DNA from: Echinococcus granulosus
Taxonomy: Eukaryota; Platyhelminthes; Cestoda; Cyclophyllidea; Taeniidae
Direction of reading: 5' to 3'
DNA length: 64,000 nt
Assembly: GCF_000524195.1 (NCBI RefSeq)
Contig: NW_020170537.1
Span: 1,974-65,973 of the forward strand
Positions 1 to 12,479 of this stretch are shown piece by piece. Made by a program: the position numbers and the translations under genes. Positions within the stretch are counted from its first letter, which is position 1. Each line of letters starts with the position of its first letter. The notes beneath the pieces are model-generated. The model saw nothing but the letters and a program-made list of their open reading frames with translations. It made no database searches and was not told where the DNA came from.

Positions 1-2600
1 AGTACACTCAGCAAAGTGATGCCGCAGATATCATTGCTGATGTCTTGTCTTAAACCAGTTGGGTCACAGCTAAGCCATTTTTTCGAGGAAGTCATTCAAG
101 TGAGTTATGTTGAAACATTGTATTTGGTTTCACCGCGCCTCCTTCCATCCTGTGTCGATCCCTATTTTGCTTAATTTATGCACCCTTGCATGCTTTGCTT
201 CTACCCAAAGTTAAACTGGATATCCACCATGAAAGAAATCACACGGTAATATACCTAGCCGCATTGAATAGACATATTATAACACCTTATGCACCAGAGA
301 TGTCACAGTAATTTGCATAGTTTTAGACCCTCATAGACCTGCAAGTGTGATTTTAGCCATAATGAATCAAAGTGGAGCATCCGAATTGTCCAAACCTTTG
401 GTCATTTTCGTTGACCCATTTGTATTCAGGTGGTCGGGTTGCTTTGAAGGTGGTCATCTAGGAAGCAATATTCTGCTCTTCACTTGTGCCTCAAATTCCG
501 CCTCACACGAGACAGGTTCAGCACTACTTCGTCCATTAAGCAAACCAAATTCATGAGTGAATTTTGAAAATGGATTTCAACGCACGCAACGATTTGTAGC
601 ATCAGTGATGGGAATGTTGAAGTGACATTGAATAGCCACATTGTAATCCACAGAAAGCCAGAATTCTGTGAGCACTGAGCTCAGAAACAATCATCCTCAT
701 GCCTCCCTCTTTTTATCTTTTCAAGAAGGTCTAACACTATCAGGTGTCTCGTGAATAAATAAAATCTCCTCCCATGTGAGGACACTACATGATACTCAAA
801 TCAAATCACTCCACATACTCACGTTCTCCTAGCTCCTTTTCCTTTGCAAGCTTGTTATAATGTGAGGAAATGTGAAGGAGAATTCTGACTTCGTTGCATT
901 GCTCTCTCGTTGGGTTTCATGCGTTTCATGCAGACAAATTTGCTCGTGTTTTGTGCCAAGCTGTATAGAGGTACCATTTTTGACGTGAAGTGGAGACATG
1001 GGTGGCTAATAAGGCAGTTAATGCAACCTCCTGTGCGGACTACACGAATCGCTGACGTGAGATGTGAGGCGAAAGGTGAAGCAATGAGGCATGCACTCAG
1101 AGGTATGGTAACCGTTCTTTTTCGGAAGTGAATAGCTCCACTGAGATTCCCTGTGATCCTGCTAGCACCCAAGCGATTGCGCGTAACTCCTTTGAAATTA
1201 CAATATCCTACTTAAAGGATATTTTAACATCACGGCAAGAATGTGATCCCTAATTTAACCCAAGTTTAAACCATCAGTTGTCATCAGTGGTTTGGTTAAC
1301 CAGTATTGGGTTCGCCATATCACATGCCGCGAATTTACAGTTGTGGCTTGGTTTCTTCATACATCATTGCTTTTTAGTCATGCGGTGGCTGTTTCCTTCG
1401 CCAGCTTCTTACTTGTGCTAGTCTGCACTTATGGTCGTCTAGACCTTCTGTCTCGCCGCAGTGGGGTGTTCCCGTACCCATAAAGTGCTGCGAGTGCTCA
1501 TATCACAGCATTTCACTATGGGTTGCTATGATCTACAACCTCCAAAGTACCCATAGGTAATATCACGAAAACGAGGTCATTCGCAGTCACTGCTTCAGTA
1601 GCGGTTGTCGCATTTCGTGCATGCTGATTGTAGGACCTTCGATTGTCCTTCCAAACATTCTAGAGCGGTGCGCGAACATCGAAGTCGGTAGACTGGCTTT
1701 GCCAGTTGGGTTGATTGAGGTGGTGTTTTGAAATGGCTGGTGATCAGGCATTGCTTGAGTGAGGCGTCAGTCACCTACTGCTCCATGATTTGCATAATGT
1801 GGAATGAGGTGAGATTGATGAGCCGAATTGTTGCGTTGCCAAATTGACTTCGGTTAGTAAGGGTTGCCTTTGTCGAATGTCGAGCCTCACCAATTGAAGC
1901 TGCACTGCTGATTTCTGCATGTACAGATGCACTCAAAATGAACAATGGGCAAAGTTTGGTTTGGTTGTATTCTACAGTACGACAACTTAACAAGAGCATG
2001 AAAAGCTGCAAACTAATGGGTCGACGCCTTTGTGAGCCCCTTCTGTCTGCAGGGTGACCGATCACAAAGGCCATTCTCTCCTCGGCTGACGCGTGTCACC
2101 TCATCAGGATAGGAGAGCATTGTCCGTAAGTCACTTGGCCCTGAGTTTCCCGTAGAAGTGTAAGAACCAGTGAAATGTTCTGTCACCACACCACCTCATC
2201 ACAGGAGGCTGTGTTGATGTACTGGCACCGGAGACACTTGTGCATGTTTAGTGGGGAGCAGCATTGCGCAGACTGGAGTGATCCATTGTGTGACCTTTTG
2301 TAGTGCTGCACTTCCAAGGTGATTGGCTGGCTGTCGAAAATAGCCTGTCACTGAGTTACAACCACGTACCTGTGGCATAGGACCAGGTATACACCTAAGT
2401 GCTTGCGACTGCTTCATCGTGGATCATGATTATCTTAAATAGAGCAAAAATGTTGAAGGCGCAACTATGACTAACAGTTCAATCCTAATAATGGCACCGT
2501 GCTCCAGAAACAAGGAGTGCTCCCCTACGTAAAAGACGCAGTCATAATGAGCTAGCGCTTCTCTCACTTTTCTTGGACTTTATTCATGTGCATAGTCAAC
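1..2600. other. No gene recognised
   Basis: No open frame here exceeds about 105 codons and none resembles a protein I know. I see no splice-bounded coding pattern, tRNA or clear tandem repeat. The stretch is probably intergenic or old repeat DNA next to the F-box fragment that starts near 2.64 kb. Confidence 0.5.
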
Positions 2601-2639
2601 AATTTTGCATCCCATTTGATTGCTGAGATTACAATGCAA

Positions 2640-3180
2640 CTCTAGCAAATAAGTTTTGAGACGACATAGATCAACTATACCGTAGAGGGAGGGGAGGATT
2701 CACTACTCGCGGGTCCAAGTACTCAGTGGTCTCAAGACGCCAGCTCTGGTCTACCACATTTCTTATTGTCCAAAGTGACGCGCTTGTGAAAGACGGAATG
2801 GAAATCAAGAGTGGGCACTTTGCCCTTTCAAAGAGATCCTGAAGTGCTGTTCAGCAGCTTTGTGAATAATTATTGGGCAGTAACACGGCGAGCCTGAGTA
2901 CAGAATTGTGCAGGTCTGTTTGTCAATTTTGCTTCCACTTGTTGCTGCATGAATACGGGTTTCGTGGGGGAGTACCGAATTCCAGCTTGTAGTTACCGTA
3001 CAAATAACTGCTGTGTTAACAAATCTAAGGTGTTTGCAAACTGTTTGAGCTACTTCTGTGGGGTGGTCACTGGCCGAAGTATTGTAGACGTTTTCCTAAA
3101 CAAGCACTTATTACTCAATCTACGACTACAAAGAACAAATAGTGCTCTTCGTGTAGGTCACTGGCACTGAATCCTGCAGC
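2640..3180 (-). pseudogene. F-box gene fragment (copy A)
   Basis: Read on the minus strand, about 3060-2970 gives an F-box-like helix run, TEVAQTVCKHLRFVNTAVIC, followed by a TTSWNSVL segment. These match the F-box of the intact gene at 29.7-30.6 kb (MELGLKICKHLNATDLVNLC, then PRWKWVL). On DNA level 2640-3180 aligns with 8140-8690, including shared stretches on the downstream (lower-coordinate) side such as the match of about 2690-2840 to 8210-8360. The frame is broken by stops and shifts soon after the F-box, and I could not find a C-terminal half below 2.6 kb. This is a truncated, decayed paralogue. Confidence 0.6.
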
Positions 3181-3199
3181 TGGTCCTGTTATAAAGACA

Positions 3200-4515
3200 A
3201 ATGCATAATTGTAGGCCTCACAACATTATATCCTGTGCAGTATGGAAGTGAAAATTGCCTCAATCTACATACACAGAGGAAGTGGGTAAAATATCAACTG
3301 CAATAAAAAGGCTTCCGCACTCATTCTAACGAGCGAGAACAGAAAGAAAGTTACCAAAACAGCAAAACAAAAAACCGTCTTTTTAGGCAATATAACTATT
3401 TTGTGTGAAGTGACGTTTTACTTGAGGATTATCTTCGCCGAAAATAAAGTGCACAGAGTAGCAGTTTTTTCTCCTAGTACAACCCAAGGCACGGAAGCTC
3501 TCGTGGTGAATGAAAGAAGCTGTCAGCAATAAGGTGAGTGAACCAGGCAGGGGTTAGTGAGAGGTTGCGAAGGTTACGAGTGCACTTTAAGCAGAAATCC
3601 ATTTGTTGCGCCCACGTTAACTCAGATGTACAAGTAAAGTACCACATTCAGATGTTTTCTCATGTGTCAAGGAAAGGGAATTTCAAAGGATGAAAGCAGT
3701 ATATTTCGCATCATTAGTTTACAGGGGCAAGGAATTCACTTAGGGTGTGGAAATCATCTGAATCAGCCCAATTGTGAAGTAAACTGCAGCTAATATTGAA
3801 TTTGCACATAAGACAACTTAGAAATGAGAGTGCCTTGGGCTTAAAGTGTGCGTGAAGCGAGACAGTCGCCTCTCTTCCCTAAACAACGAGGCCAACCCTA
3901 AAACCCGTAAATATCGGTGACCTCATTTGGCCCCTACACTTGCATTAAAATTGGCTTTAATCAAGCAGAATGAATGGGAATACCACTTGAATGAACAGTA
4001 AGTACGGGTGTGCGTGTTTGGTTTGTAGTCATGTATGCATACACGCATAAATGCCTTTGGTGCATCAAATGGAAGGGAGTACGTAAAGACCCTCCTCTAT
4101 CAAAGAGATTATCTGCGAAATGTAATGAATTCCTCCAGTCAAGAGAACATGCTTTGCCTGAGAATGACCAGTTCGAAGGACGTGCGCTTTGGGGATTGTC
4201 GAAGAAGGCACGCCAGTGTTCACATCATCCAGTCTTCGTTCACTGCGCATTGAACATTCGTGGTTTACTTATGGTGGGATATTCTCCATGGATTGGTGAG
4301 GTTTAACACCCGCAACCGCAGATTTGGAATGGTTGTTTGTATTGTAAGAAGAAACTGAGGAGATCGACACAGAGTCAAGCAAGAGGAATGAAAGACTGTC
4401 TTACAAAAAGTGTGCGACGAATTATGTGCTGAAAAGCGTTGTAAGACGGTCAATGGTAGGACAGTAAGGAAGGTGGAAACGAGAACTGCGCGGTGGGACT
4501 GTGTCATTGGTTAAG
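3200..4515. repeat. Flanking repeat shared with 10.8-12.8 kb
   Basis: This stretch aligns colinearly, on the same strand and at roughly 70-80% by eye, with 10.8-11.76 kb and then 12.48-12.81 kb. Anchors are 3900-4090 against about 11500-11700 and 4200-4510 against 12495-12800; the last pair both begin with an ACATCATCCAGTCTTC block. The second copy carries an extra piece (11.73-12.19 kb) holding an F-box gene C-terminal fragment. No long open frame survives here. It is probably the flank of an ancestral duplication unit containing an F-box gene. Confidence 0.65.
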
Positions 4516-5700
4516 TGAGAACTGAGTGCATTCACTGAACAGATTTGCCCCTCTCGATTAGGGAGGAAACATTAGGGTGGTTGATGGGAATCTTCAAGAA
4601 TAAGAATAACGTGAAGGTTAAATTGGATTAAGGTTTTGGAAATCGCACAAAAGCATGTCACATCAACGGTCTGTTTAATAACTCAGACTAAAGTGTTATC
4701 ACCTTTCCATATTTGTTGTGTTTTTGAAACACTCCTACGAAACTTCACCTCCTTTTGTCTCCTTTCCCTAAAGGAAGTGGTTCTTTGTTGAATACGAATC
4801 TTTAACCAATATCGTTCTGCTCACTAGTCCATTTCTTGATGCCTCATCAAAGTTTATGCGGTTGCTGTAATGCTTTTTTCGCATTTTGTTTCTGCAAATG
4901 TCGCTGCTTAGCAAAATTCACATCTCATTTTTCTCGAAATGAGCCCAATTCCGATTCTTCTTCATAATCTTCCAGATATGCGATTGCTCGCGTGGTGTGA
5001 GAATCTAACTTACAGCCTCGTTTGACTAGCCATGCTCATCCTGAATGCCAGAGACGAGTTCATTTCAAATCATTCTGGGGGAATACTTGCGTAAGTGGGA
5101 TCAATCAAGCAATCGAAGGAGGTCCCTTATTGCTTGAGGCTTAAATCACTTCTATTTTCTATCTGTATCGCAACCCTCTACAAAAGGTAATCATCTGCTT
5201 TAGAATGAGTGTCAAACATTGGCGATTTTTTTGCGGATGTAATCATATGAATTTGTGCACTTTCAATTATGCTGATTAGGTGGAGTTTTGTACAGCTGTT
5301 ATATGATAAGGCTGAATGTTTTCAAATACGGAGGATTTCTAACTTCACACACACATCAGTCACTTGGCATGGTTGGATGAGTGCCTCTGCGATATTTTGC
5401 GTTTGGATCCCTCACCTCAGCCCCACTCAACTGCTCCTCTAGCTACAAGATATTGCAAGGAGCAAATTCGGTTTAGTTTTGTCCCACGTTCGCTCGTGTT
5501 CCCATGTGTGCGCAGCAATAAGCTACTCGTCTCGCTGAGCATAAAATTTTCACCGGCAGGCCATTTGCACGGACTTGAGCCAGGTAGGTATGAAAGGGGA
5601 ATAAGCCAATGCCTTACTTCCACCCGCAATAATGAAAGCTGGATTTAACTAAAGCATTACTCCACACCTTATTTCTGGCTTCTTGTGTTGATTCACAATT
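4516..5700. other. No gene recognised
   Basis: There are only short frames, all under 100 codons, with no recognisable domain. I see no strong repeat relationship to other parts of the window. Confidence 0.4.
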
Positions 5701-5806
5701 TTCTGTAGAAGTGCAACATCATGGCGTTCTACTCACGGCGGATAGAGCCGAGATCGGGAGCACCGCTTGTGTTTTCGACTTTGCAAACAATTAAAAGTGT
5801 ACAGGT

Positions 5807-6049
5807 ATGGAAAATATGTTAAAAGCACTGAGGGTCATTGCAAGGCACTTGCCTCAGAATCAAGCATCATTTGTGGTGGTTGCATTGAATGCGAAAACGG
5901 GAAAGGGCTGCGCGACGAAATACTTCTCGAAATCCATTCAAACCTCAGTGGCTCTAAAGAATCGCCATTGGCAGCTGCTTCAGCGAATTGGCAACTATGC
6001 TGCCTTCACAAAGCGAATTTGGCTGCCCTCAATGGATGAAGATACTTGA
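5807..6049 (+). other. Unrecognised short ORF, probably decayed
   Basis: An 80-codon frame opens with ATG and ends with TGA. The translation (begins MENMLKALRVIARHLP, ends KRIWLPSMDEDT) has a protein-like composition but matches no family I know. A second, overlapping frame of 90 codons (5767-6039) is also open. It lies in a region of degenerate duplicated DNA, so an old pseudogene fragment is as likely as a real small gene. Confidence 0.2.
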
Positions 6050-6286
6050 ATGGCCCTAATTGTGCACACAAATGCCATTTTCAGTGTGAGAATCTTTGAG
6101 GGCATAGTTGGATGGAGGGACAGAGGCGACGTGGGCTTGAATGCGATTTTCAGGTAAAAAAACGTGATCATTATGTGATGCATTAGAGACCTCTTCAAAC
6201 GTGGCTAAGTGGTGTGATGATTTCATTGTTTGTGTCTAGGCTATGGTGTTGTCTGCGCGATCACTGGGGAGCATGATCATTGTGTT

Positions 6287-6853
6287 TCAGCTCAGCGGCA
6301 TAGTCTCCAGGCCATGCGTTAGGCCCTCAGTCCATCCCACATTAATGCACAAAAAATTGTCTTGAGAATTTGCAAATATGTGCCCATCCTTATACACCCC
6401 CGCGTCCATCTCGCCGTGATTTCCATCTGTCTTTTCCATTGTGAATGTCAACGTGTGATTGTCCGATACCAATCCCAAGAAAGCGCGATTTGTGTCTCCT
6501 GGAGACATGTGGACAGGAGGGTACAAGGAATGAGAACGAGGCAAATTTGTCTTTCCTGCCTCTGTTCCAACGTAGCAAAAGAGCAAATCCCCCATGTAGT
6601 GTTTAAATGATGGATCAGAGGCATGCAAACTATAAGATGATGTCCAGCTGTTAAGTTCGACTACCACACCTACCTCGAATTCCATGGAATGGAATTGTCT
6701 GGTAATTTTCGTAGCTGTGAAATAACAAGGAACCCTGTTTATGATGTAGAAAATCCCAAAGTCACATCCACCAACAATTAACAAGGACTCCACTTGGGGC
6801 GAAATTTGTAGAGAGCACAATAAAGAGCCACACCGCGAGAAAATATTGTGCAT
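6287..6853 (-). other. Unrecognised 188-codon ORF
   Basis: This is one of the longest frames in the left 29 kb. Its product starts MHNIFSRCGSLLCSLQIS and ends GLTHGLETMPLS. It has no signal peptide I would trust, no transmembrane run and no motif I recognise. A second minus frame (6390-6578) overlaps it. It lies on the 3' side of F-box copy C, in DNA whose neighbouring part (7.1-7.7 kb) is also seen near 18.5-19.3 kb, so it may belong to the duplication unit. It could be a decayed or lineage-specific gene, or chance. Confidence 0.25.
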
Positions 6854-7099
6854 TTGCGCCTTATAATGCCTACTCTATTAATTGTCGTTTGCATTTTCCA
6901 AGTCATTGCGCATTCCATTCCCTAGCTGAGGTCAGATCTACCAAAACCGCACGAATTTTTGACCTCCAACATCTGTTAAACCCATGTAGACGAAAATCAG
7001 TCTCGAAGGGGCAAGAAAGAGTAAAGAGGATAATTTCTTATATTTCATCAGCTGCAGTAACATGAAAAGTTTCTTTGATATGAGAATAAACACAAGGCT

Positions 7100-7700
7100 G
7101 AAATTGGGGATTGCGTGAGATCGAGTGCAATGGCAAATTGTCTAATGTGGGGTAATTCACCAAGTTCACGTGGGTAACCAACTGAAGGCGATTCTACGTT
7201 GAATCGTTACTTGTGCTGCGCAGTGGCTAGCTTTACGTTCTGTGAAGGTCATTCAAATGCGAGTTTATCAACACAAATTTATGAGTTTTGCGAAATGTGC
7301 TCCACAATCACAGTCAAGCCAAACTCTGGATTGGCCACACCAATGGACCCAGGTGGAGGCACCGATACGCGAGAACGTGTACAGCATGTGGGCGACTTGA
7401 CTGAGTTTCGCAAGTAAATTGGCCACCACTAGAGTGCATTAGAGAAGGCAGATGCAGTTGTTTGGCGGTCGACCCAACATCTGATGGAGAGGTAATTGTG
7501 CCCTCTAGGCCGCATGCGCAGCTAATCATTTTGTTGCCGTATCTGGGAGAATGTTAAGCACGAAACACATGGGCGTCAATGATAATACCTTGTCACATTT
7601 GCAAATTTAAATATTTACATGAATCAACTGCGTATTCCGCATTTCATACCGGCAACTTAACTTATTTCGAAACGTGGGCTGAACTACACGGAGGAAAGGC
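7100..7700. repeat. Repeat shared with about 18.5-19.3 kb
   Basis: Same-strand similarity to about 18520-18860, for example a GAGGCTGAAATTGGG-like block at 7097 against 18518, and a TGAGTTTTGCGAAATGTGC-like block at 7281 against 18708. In both places it lies on the 3' side (lower coordinates) of a minus-strand F-box gene remnant, so it marks the same duplication unit. Coding capacity is lost in both copies. Confidence 0.5.
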
Positions 7701-7829
7701 AACACTGTGGTGAGGGCAAATGCTTGCATCTACTTCATTTTAACAATATAGTAACTCTGCAAACTGGTCTACAAGTAGAACACTTTGCGAATCGTCGTTA
7801 CCGGTTGTGACACAAGTGCTTGCATTCTC

Positions 7830-8691
7830 CCCCAAATGATACCTTTACAAGGTCATTTAATTATATACCTGCAATGGATAATCTGAGGCACACCATCCTG
7901 GACACACCACATTCGCCAATGCAATGGTGTAGACATCAGAAGAGAATCTCTCAAGAAGCCAAATTCTTGGATATTATCCATGGAGAAACACATCCACATC
8001 CCATCATTATCAACCCAGTGTCTCATTAGACGACAGGTTCGTCACTGTGGCTTGTAGTTCAGAAACAATGAATGTTTAAATATGTACAAAATGTGGTCCC
8101 ACCGAGCTTCTATCATAAGCACTTCCAACATTTTGTGTTTATTTTCATTGTCGAGATTACAGTGCAGCCCTAACCAACAAGCATGGAGATGGCATAAATC
8201 AACTTATACTGCGGTGGAAGGGGTAGAATTTGCCACTCTGAGGTCCAAGCGCTTCGTGGTCTCATAAAGCCAGATCCGGTCTGACACATCTCCCATTGTT
8301 CAAAGCGACGCACTTGCATAGGGTAGAATGGAACTTGACAGTGGGGAATTTACCCTTTCAGAGGGATCCCAAGAAGCTGGAATAGATGTAAGCTGAGGAT
8401 TGGATTTCATTTGTGAATGTTCGAAGGGCACTCGGTCTGCAAGCTTGTTTGCAGAGTTGTGCGGCCTTGTTTGCCAATGCACTTCCACCTGATGATACAA
8501 CAATACCAAGTTAGTAAGAAGAGTACCGATTTCCAGCTTGTGTTTGCCGCACAAATATTTGCTATGTCAACAAATCCAAGGTATTTGCTAACGACCTGAG
8601 CAAATTCTGGAGGCTGGTCAGTGACCTTAGCATTGCAGACGTTTGTCTTAATAAAGCATGTATCACTTACTTCACGACTAGGGATAGCCAA
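7830..8691 (-). pseudogene. F-box pseudogene (copy C)
   Basis: On the minus strand an open stretch near 8620-8530 reads PPEFAQVVSKYLGFVDIANI followed by CAANTSWKSVL, a good F-box match to the intact gene at 29.7-30.6 kb. The frame then shifts; a second frame carries on near 8500-8400, and further down (8060-7870) the DNA aligns with the C-terminal region of copy D. The spacing from the F-box to that C-terminal block (about 0.6 kb) equals the spacing in the intact gene. Several frameshifts and stops make an intact product impossible. Confidence 0.65.
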
Positions 8692-8699
8692 AGTGTAAT

Positions 8700-10770
8700 T
8701 TTAGTGGAAGACTTAATAAATCTCGTTGATAATGAATGAATCCCAATCTGGTTTTTCATGCTCAAAAGTGAATTGAAGTTACGCTTAAGGAGAATTCGAA
8801 TGAACCGGCTTTCTTTCAACTCCTCCATATTCGAAATCCTAACACAAGTTGTTGGACTCGCGTAGTGTGCGACTAGTAGTAATGTATGAGGTATCACAAA
8901 TCCTCCTGATTAAGCTGCGAGACCCAATCAGCCCTTTTAATACCCTCGAACAAAGTGTGAAGGGTAGCTTGTTCCGCAGATTATTTTTAGGTTTCACACC
9001 TCGTAGGACAAAAAAATTGGAATTTATTTTGTCACCTTGAAGAATTGAAGTCCTTTGCATATATTACGTCTGGTAACGAGATTTGGGAGCTACATTGGTG
9101 ACGTCGTCAGCGGACTAACTGGAAAGGAAGGGCATGTCTCAGTTCAATTCAAACTTCAATTATTCAATTGTTTTTCAAATAGTTCTCCTCTGGAAAAGGT
9201 GCTAAGAGCGGTGGTGGAAGAATCCCTTTGCTGAAGCATATGTAAGAAGTCCCATCACTGGCAACTTTTAAAGTAAACTCATCCTAATTCTACCTAAAAT
9301 TGATGTCCGTCTGACTGAGGCAGGAGTTGGATATTAAGACTGGGTGTAAGTCATTACAGAGCAAAAAAACGGACTTCAAATACAACAAATTTTGCAAAGT
9401 GGGAAACATCTAAAAGTGGCTCATTATTAAAAATGTACAATTCAGTTGCTAAAATTTAACCAGAGCATTAGTTTTGCTGGCTTGTATTTGAAAATCAGCA
9501 TAAATTGACTATGTGAAGTGGATAAGTTCAGCAGAAGTTGCTAAATTTGATGCAGCAGGAGTGGTTTAGTTCTTATTGTTTGGAATTTTAATGTCTTTTA
9601 GCTTTTTCTGACTGCAAAAGATGCACTTTTACGAACCCGCTTTACTCTTTCGCTTCTATTATCTTCTCAAAAATACCATTGTAGCGTTCCTAGGGATGAT
9701 AAGTTAACGATAGGATTTCGAAATGCTTCGTCCTCTACGTGTCCAATTCTGTATGCGTAGGGGAGATTTGAGTACTTGATTCGATGTTCCGCGCAGCTAT
9801 AATAGTCAACTTTTATGATTTATTTGCATTGTTCCTATTCTAGTCTCCATCTATTGACATTTTTTTCACATAACCATCCTTCAGGGAGGCCCTTGTGATT
9901 GAGACACTTGCAACGAATGCTCTCCTCCTGTGAGAAGTCAGAGCGGCATCCAACCGACAAATTCATGTCCATTGCACATTTTGAAGAGGTTTGCTTATCG
10001 ATGACACCAGTGTTCCCTTTTAGTGTAATAGAGTCTAGCAGTCAGGAAAAGTTTACTTACAGCCCGCGAAAATGGTGAGCTAGCGAAACACCAGGATATG
10101 CAGTATGGGTGTTACAATTGCTTGTTTCACATCCTTCGACACTTTCGTTGTGCAGTAAATTACGACATTATTTTATTGCCCTTCAAGATTTCTTAGCTAT
10201 ATAATCAACACTAGCTGTTGTTTCACAGATTCCCTCGAAATTGTTAGCTTTTTGCATTGACTTATTTATGAATTCATGACCCAAAACTGAAAAACACAAT
10301 ATTACTGTGCAGAAAGTGTGGGATTTAAAGCACAAAGAAATGTGGGCAGTAAAAATGTTCCCATAAGGTGGTGTGCGGGCGGAGATCCAGGTCTACAGAT
10401 AGCACATTAGTTGAGTTTGCCAATCGTAAAAGTTTATTTTGCTTGCTTTGCAATTACTGAGCATGTTAAGCTACTTTTAATGAAGAATAGCTGGTGCCAG
10501 ACTTTGAGGAATAGAACACCCAATTTGCTGGTACTGTTCTTAGAAGAGGTTCACCTTATTAGAAAATTTCCTAAAAGCAATTATTCTACCACAAATATTT
10601 GAGTAATATGCTCACCAGATGGACACATTGACAAGGATATTCACCAGATACTTAAATGGGTAATTACTAAGTAAAAAATTTTTCTTGGCACAAATTCCAT
10701 TGCTCAATGACATCCCATGGAATTTCTGCATGATTAAGCTCTCCATTTCAGCCAGGACAGTACTGAAAGA
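8700..10770. other. No gene recognised
   Basis: About 2 kb, moderately AT-rich, with only short frames (60-75 codons) and no recognisable domain, RNA gene or clear repeat. Confidence 0.45.
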
Positions 10771-10778
10771 GAGCGATT

Positions 10779-11093
10779 TTACAACTGAAAAGACCTACCA
10801 GGTTTCATTGAGGTTAAGCTTTGTGTGAATTTTGGTGGAATGATTTTTTTAATAACTTTATAAAAATTCAGGGTGCCTATCCTTGCATCCGCTTCATATT
10901 CACTTAGGGGAGTATCAACACTAACTGCAGTAAAAAGGCTTTTATTTTCGTTCCAGTGAATGAGAAGAGGAAAAGTGTTCTCCGGTGGGAATAATCCAGC
11001 AAAAGTACCAAAATTGACTATAAAGGGTAAAACTTTATTCCGTGTGAGATGGCACTTCCCCTTGGGATTATACACTTCCACAGTCAATTGCAT
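10779..11093 (-). other. Unrecognised 104-codon ORF in the repeat flank
   Basis: The product starts MQLTVEVYNPKGKCHL and contains FGTFAGLFPPENTFPLLI. The amino-acid composition is protein-like, but I do not recognise the family. The related DNA at 3.2-3.48 kb has lost the frame, so the coding potential is not conserved between copies. It may be the remnant of a second gene in the duplicated unit. Confidence 0.25.
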
Positions 11094-11099
11094 AGGGTA

Positions 11100-11730
11100 G
11101 CGGATGTTACTTCTAGCAGTCCCCTGGGCAAGGAAGGTCTAGATGTGGATGTAAGCTCCGGAAAGTTATATGCATACTTTAAACAAAAGTCTATTTGTTG
11201 CACTTAAGTTTTTTTAGATGTATGAGTTTGGCACCACTTTCAATTGCTTACTCACCTGTCAAGGGAAGGGAATTGTGAAGGCGGAAATCAACACATTTGG
11301 CAGCGTTCGCTTACAGGAGCTTGAAATGAATGAAGAGAAAATAAATTCAGAATAGAGTTTGGAAATCGTTTACTTTATTCAGCCCAGTTTAAAAGCAAGC
11401 AGCACTTAACAATGATTCTTTATCAGAAACCTTTGGAAAGAGCAATATCTTAGGATGCAGAAGTGCGTGAGGCGAGAAGGTCACCTACATTACCCAAACA
11501 ATGAAGGGAACGTTAAAACCGTAAACAACGGCAGTTGCATTTTACGACTGAATTTGTAATCAAATTTGCTTTAACTAAGCAGATTGAACAAGAATACCGC
11601 CTAAATAACCAGTAAGTACAGGTACACATTTCTGCTTTGTAATCATGTATGTATTCAGGCATAAATGCATTGACTGCAGTAAACGGAGTAAGGAGGACAT
11701 AGCATTTATCCTCTTACCAAGAGATAACGA
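11100..11730. repeat. Flanking repeat, partner of 3.48-4.09 kb
   Basis: Colinear, same-strand similarity to 3480-4090, with matching blocks such as GTTTGGAAATCGTTTACTTT against GTGTGGAAATCATCTGAATC and the CATGTATG...CAGGCATAAATGC block near 11645. No coding frame survives in both copies. Confidence 0.6.
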
Positions 11731-12190
11731 AATTTGTTGGCAGTGAATGTAAAAGAAGCCTAGAAAAGTTAAGAGAAGCACTAGCTCATTATGACTGCGT
11801 TCTCTACACCACCAAGCTTTCATTGTTTGCATAGCAATGCCCCCATATTGGAACTGAACTACGAGCCGTAGCGATGAACTTGTCGTCTGATCAAGCACTG
11901 CGTGTGACAGTAATGGAGGGTGTGAAACAGAAAGAGGAAAGTGGGATGTGCTTTCGCATGGAGAGTGTGCAGGAATTAGGCTTTGTGAATGACTCCCCTC
12001 GAATATCTGCATTTATGAACTGGCGAATGTGATGCGTCCAGGATGGTGTCTCCCAAATTACTAATGATGGGATATAATCAAAGGGTTATGTCAAGATGTC
12101 ACTTGGAGAAGAATACAGGTACGTGTGTCTCAGTCAGCAACTACGCCCTGCGAATTGCTCCACCTTTAGAATGGTTTGCAGAATTACTAT
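11731..12190 (+). pseudogene. F-box gene C-terminal fragment (copy B)
   Basis: In the plus strand the translation around 11790-12050 includes HYDCVLYTTKLS, LSSDQALRV, KQKEESGMCF, VQELGFVNDSP and MNWRM. This aligns with minus-strand copy D (YDCFLCVIELS, MSSDQTFGLL, KRKEESGLNF, VQKLGFVNDSP, MNWGLWC) and with residues 202-300 of the intact F-box gene (YDCVILDVD, NWRIWC). In-frame stops break it and no F-box half is found upstream on the same strand. It lies in the opposite orientation to the other copies, so an inversion or inverted duplication has occurred. Confidence 0.6.
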
Positions 12191-12479
12191 ATAGGTACAG
12201 GTCCGCCCATGTTTAGATTTAAGATGTCGTTATGAAATGCGGGATATTCATTTATTTGGTATGAATATTTACATTTGTAAAAGCTGATGAAACTTTTCTA
12301 TTGACACTCATACGTTTTGTGGTTTATATCCTCTTACATTCGGGAACACAATGACTAGTCGTGTATGCGGTGTGGCGAGCTCAATTAACCCCCACTCATA
12401 AGCCTATTATCTACCAGGTCGGCCGCCAAACAAATCTACCTACTTTCTTTGACGTACGCCACTTGCACGACTGCAGCGC

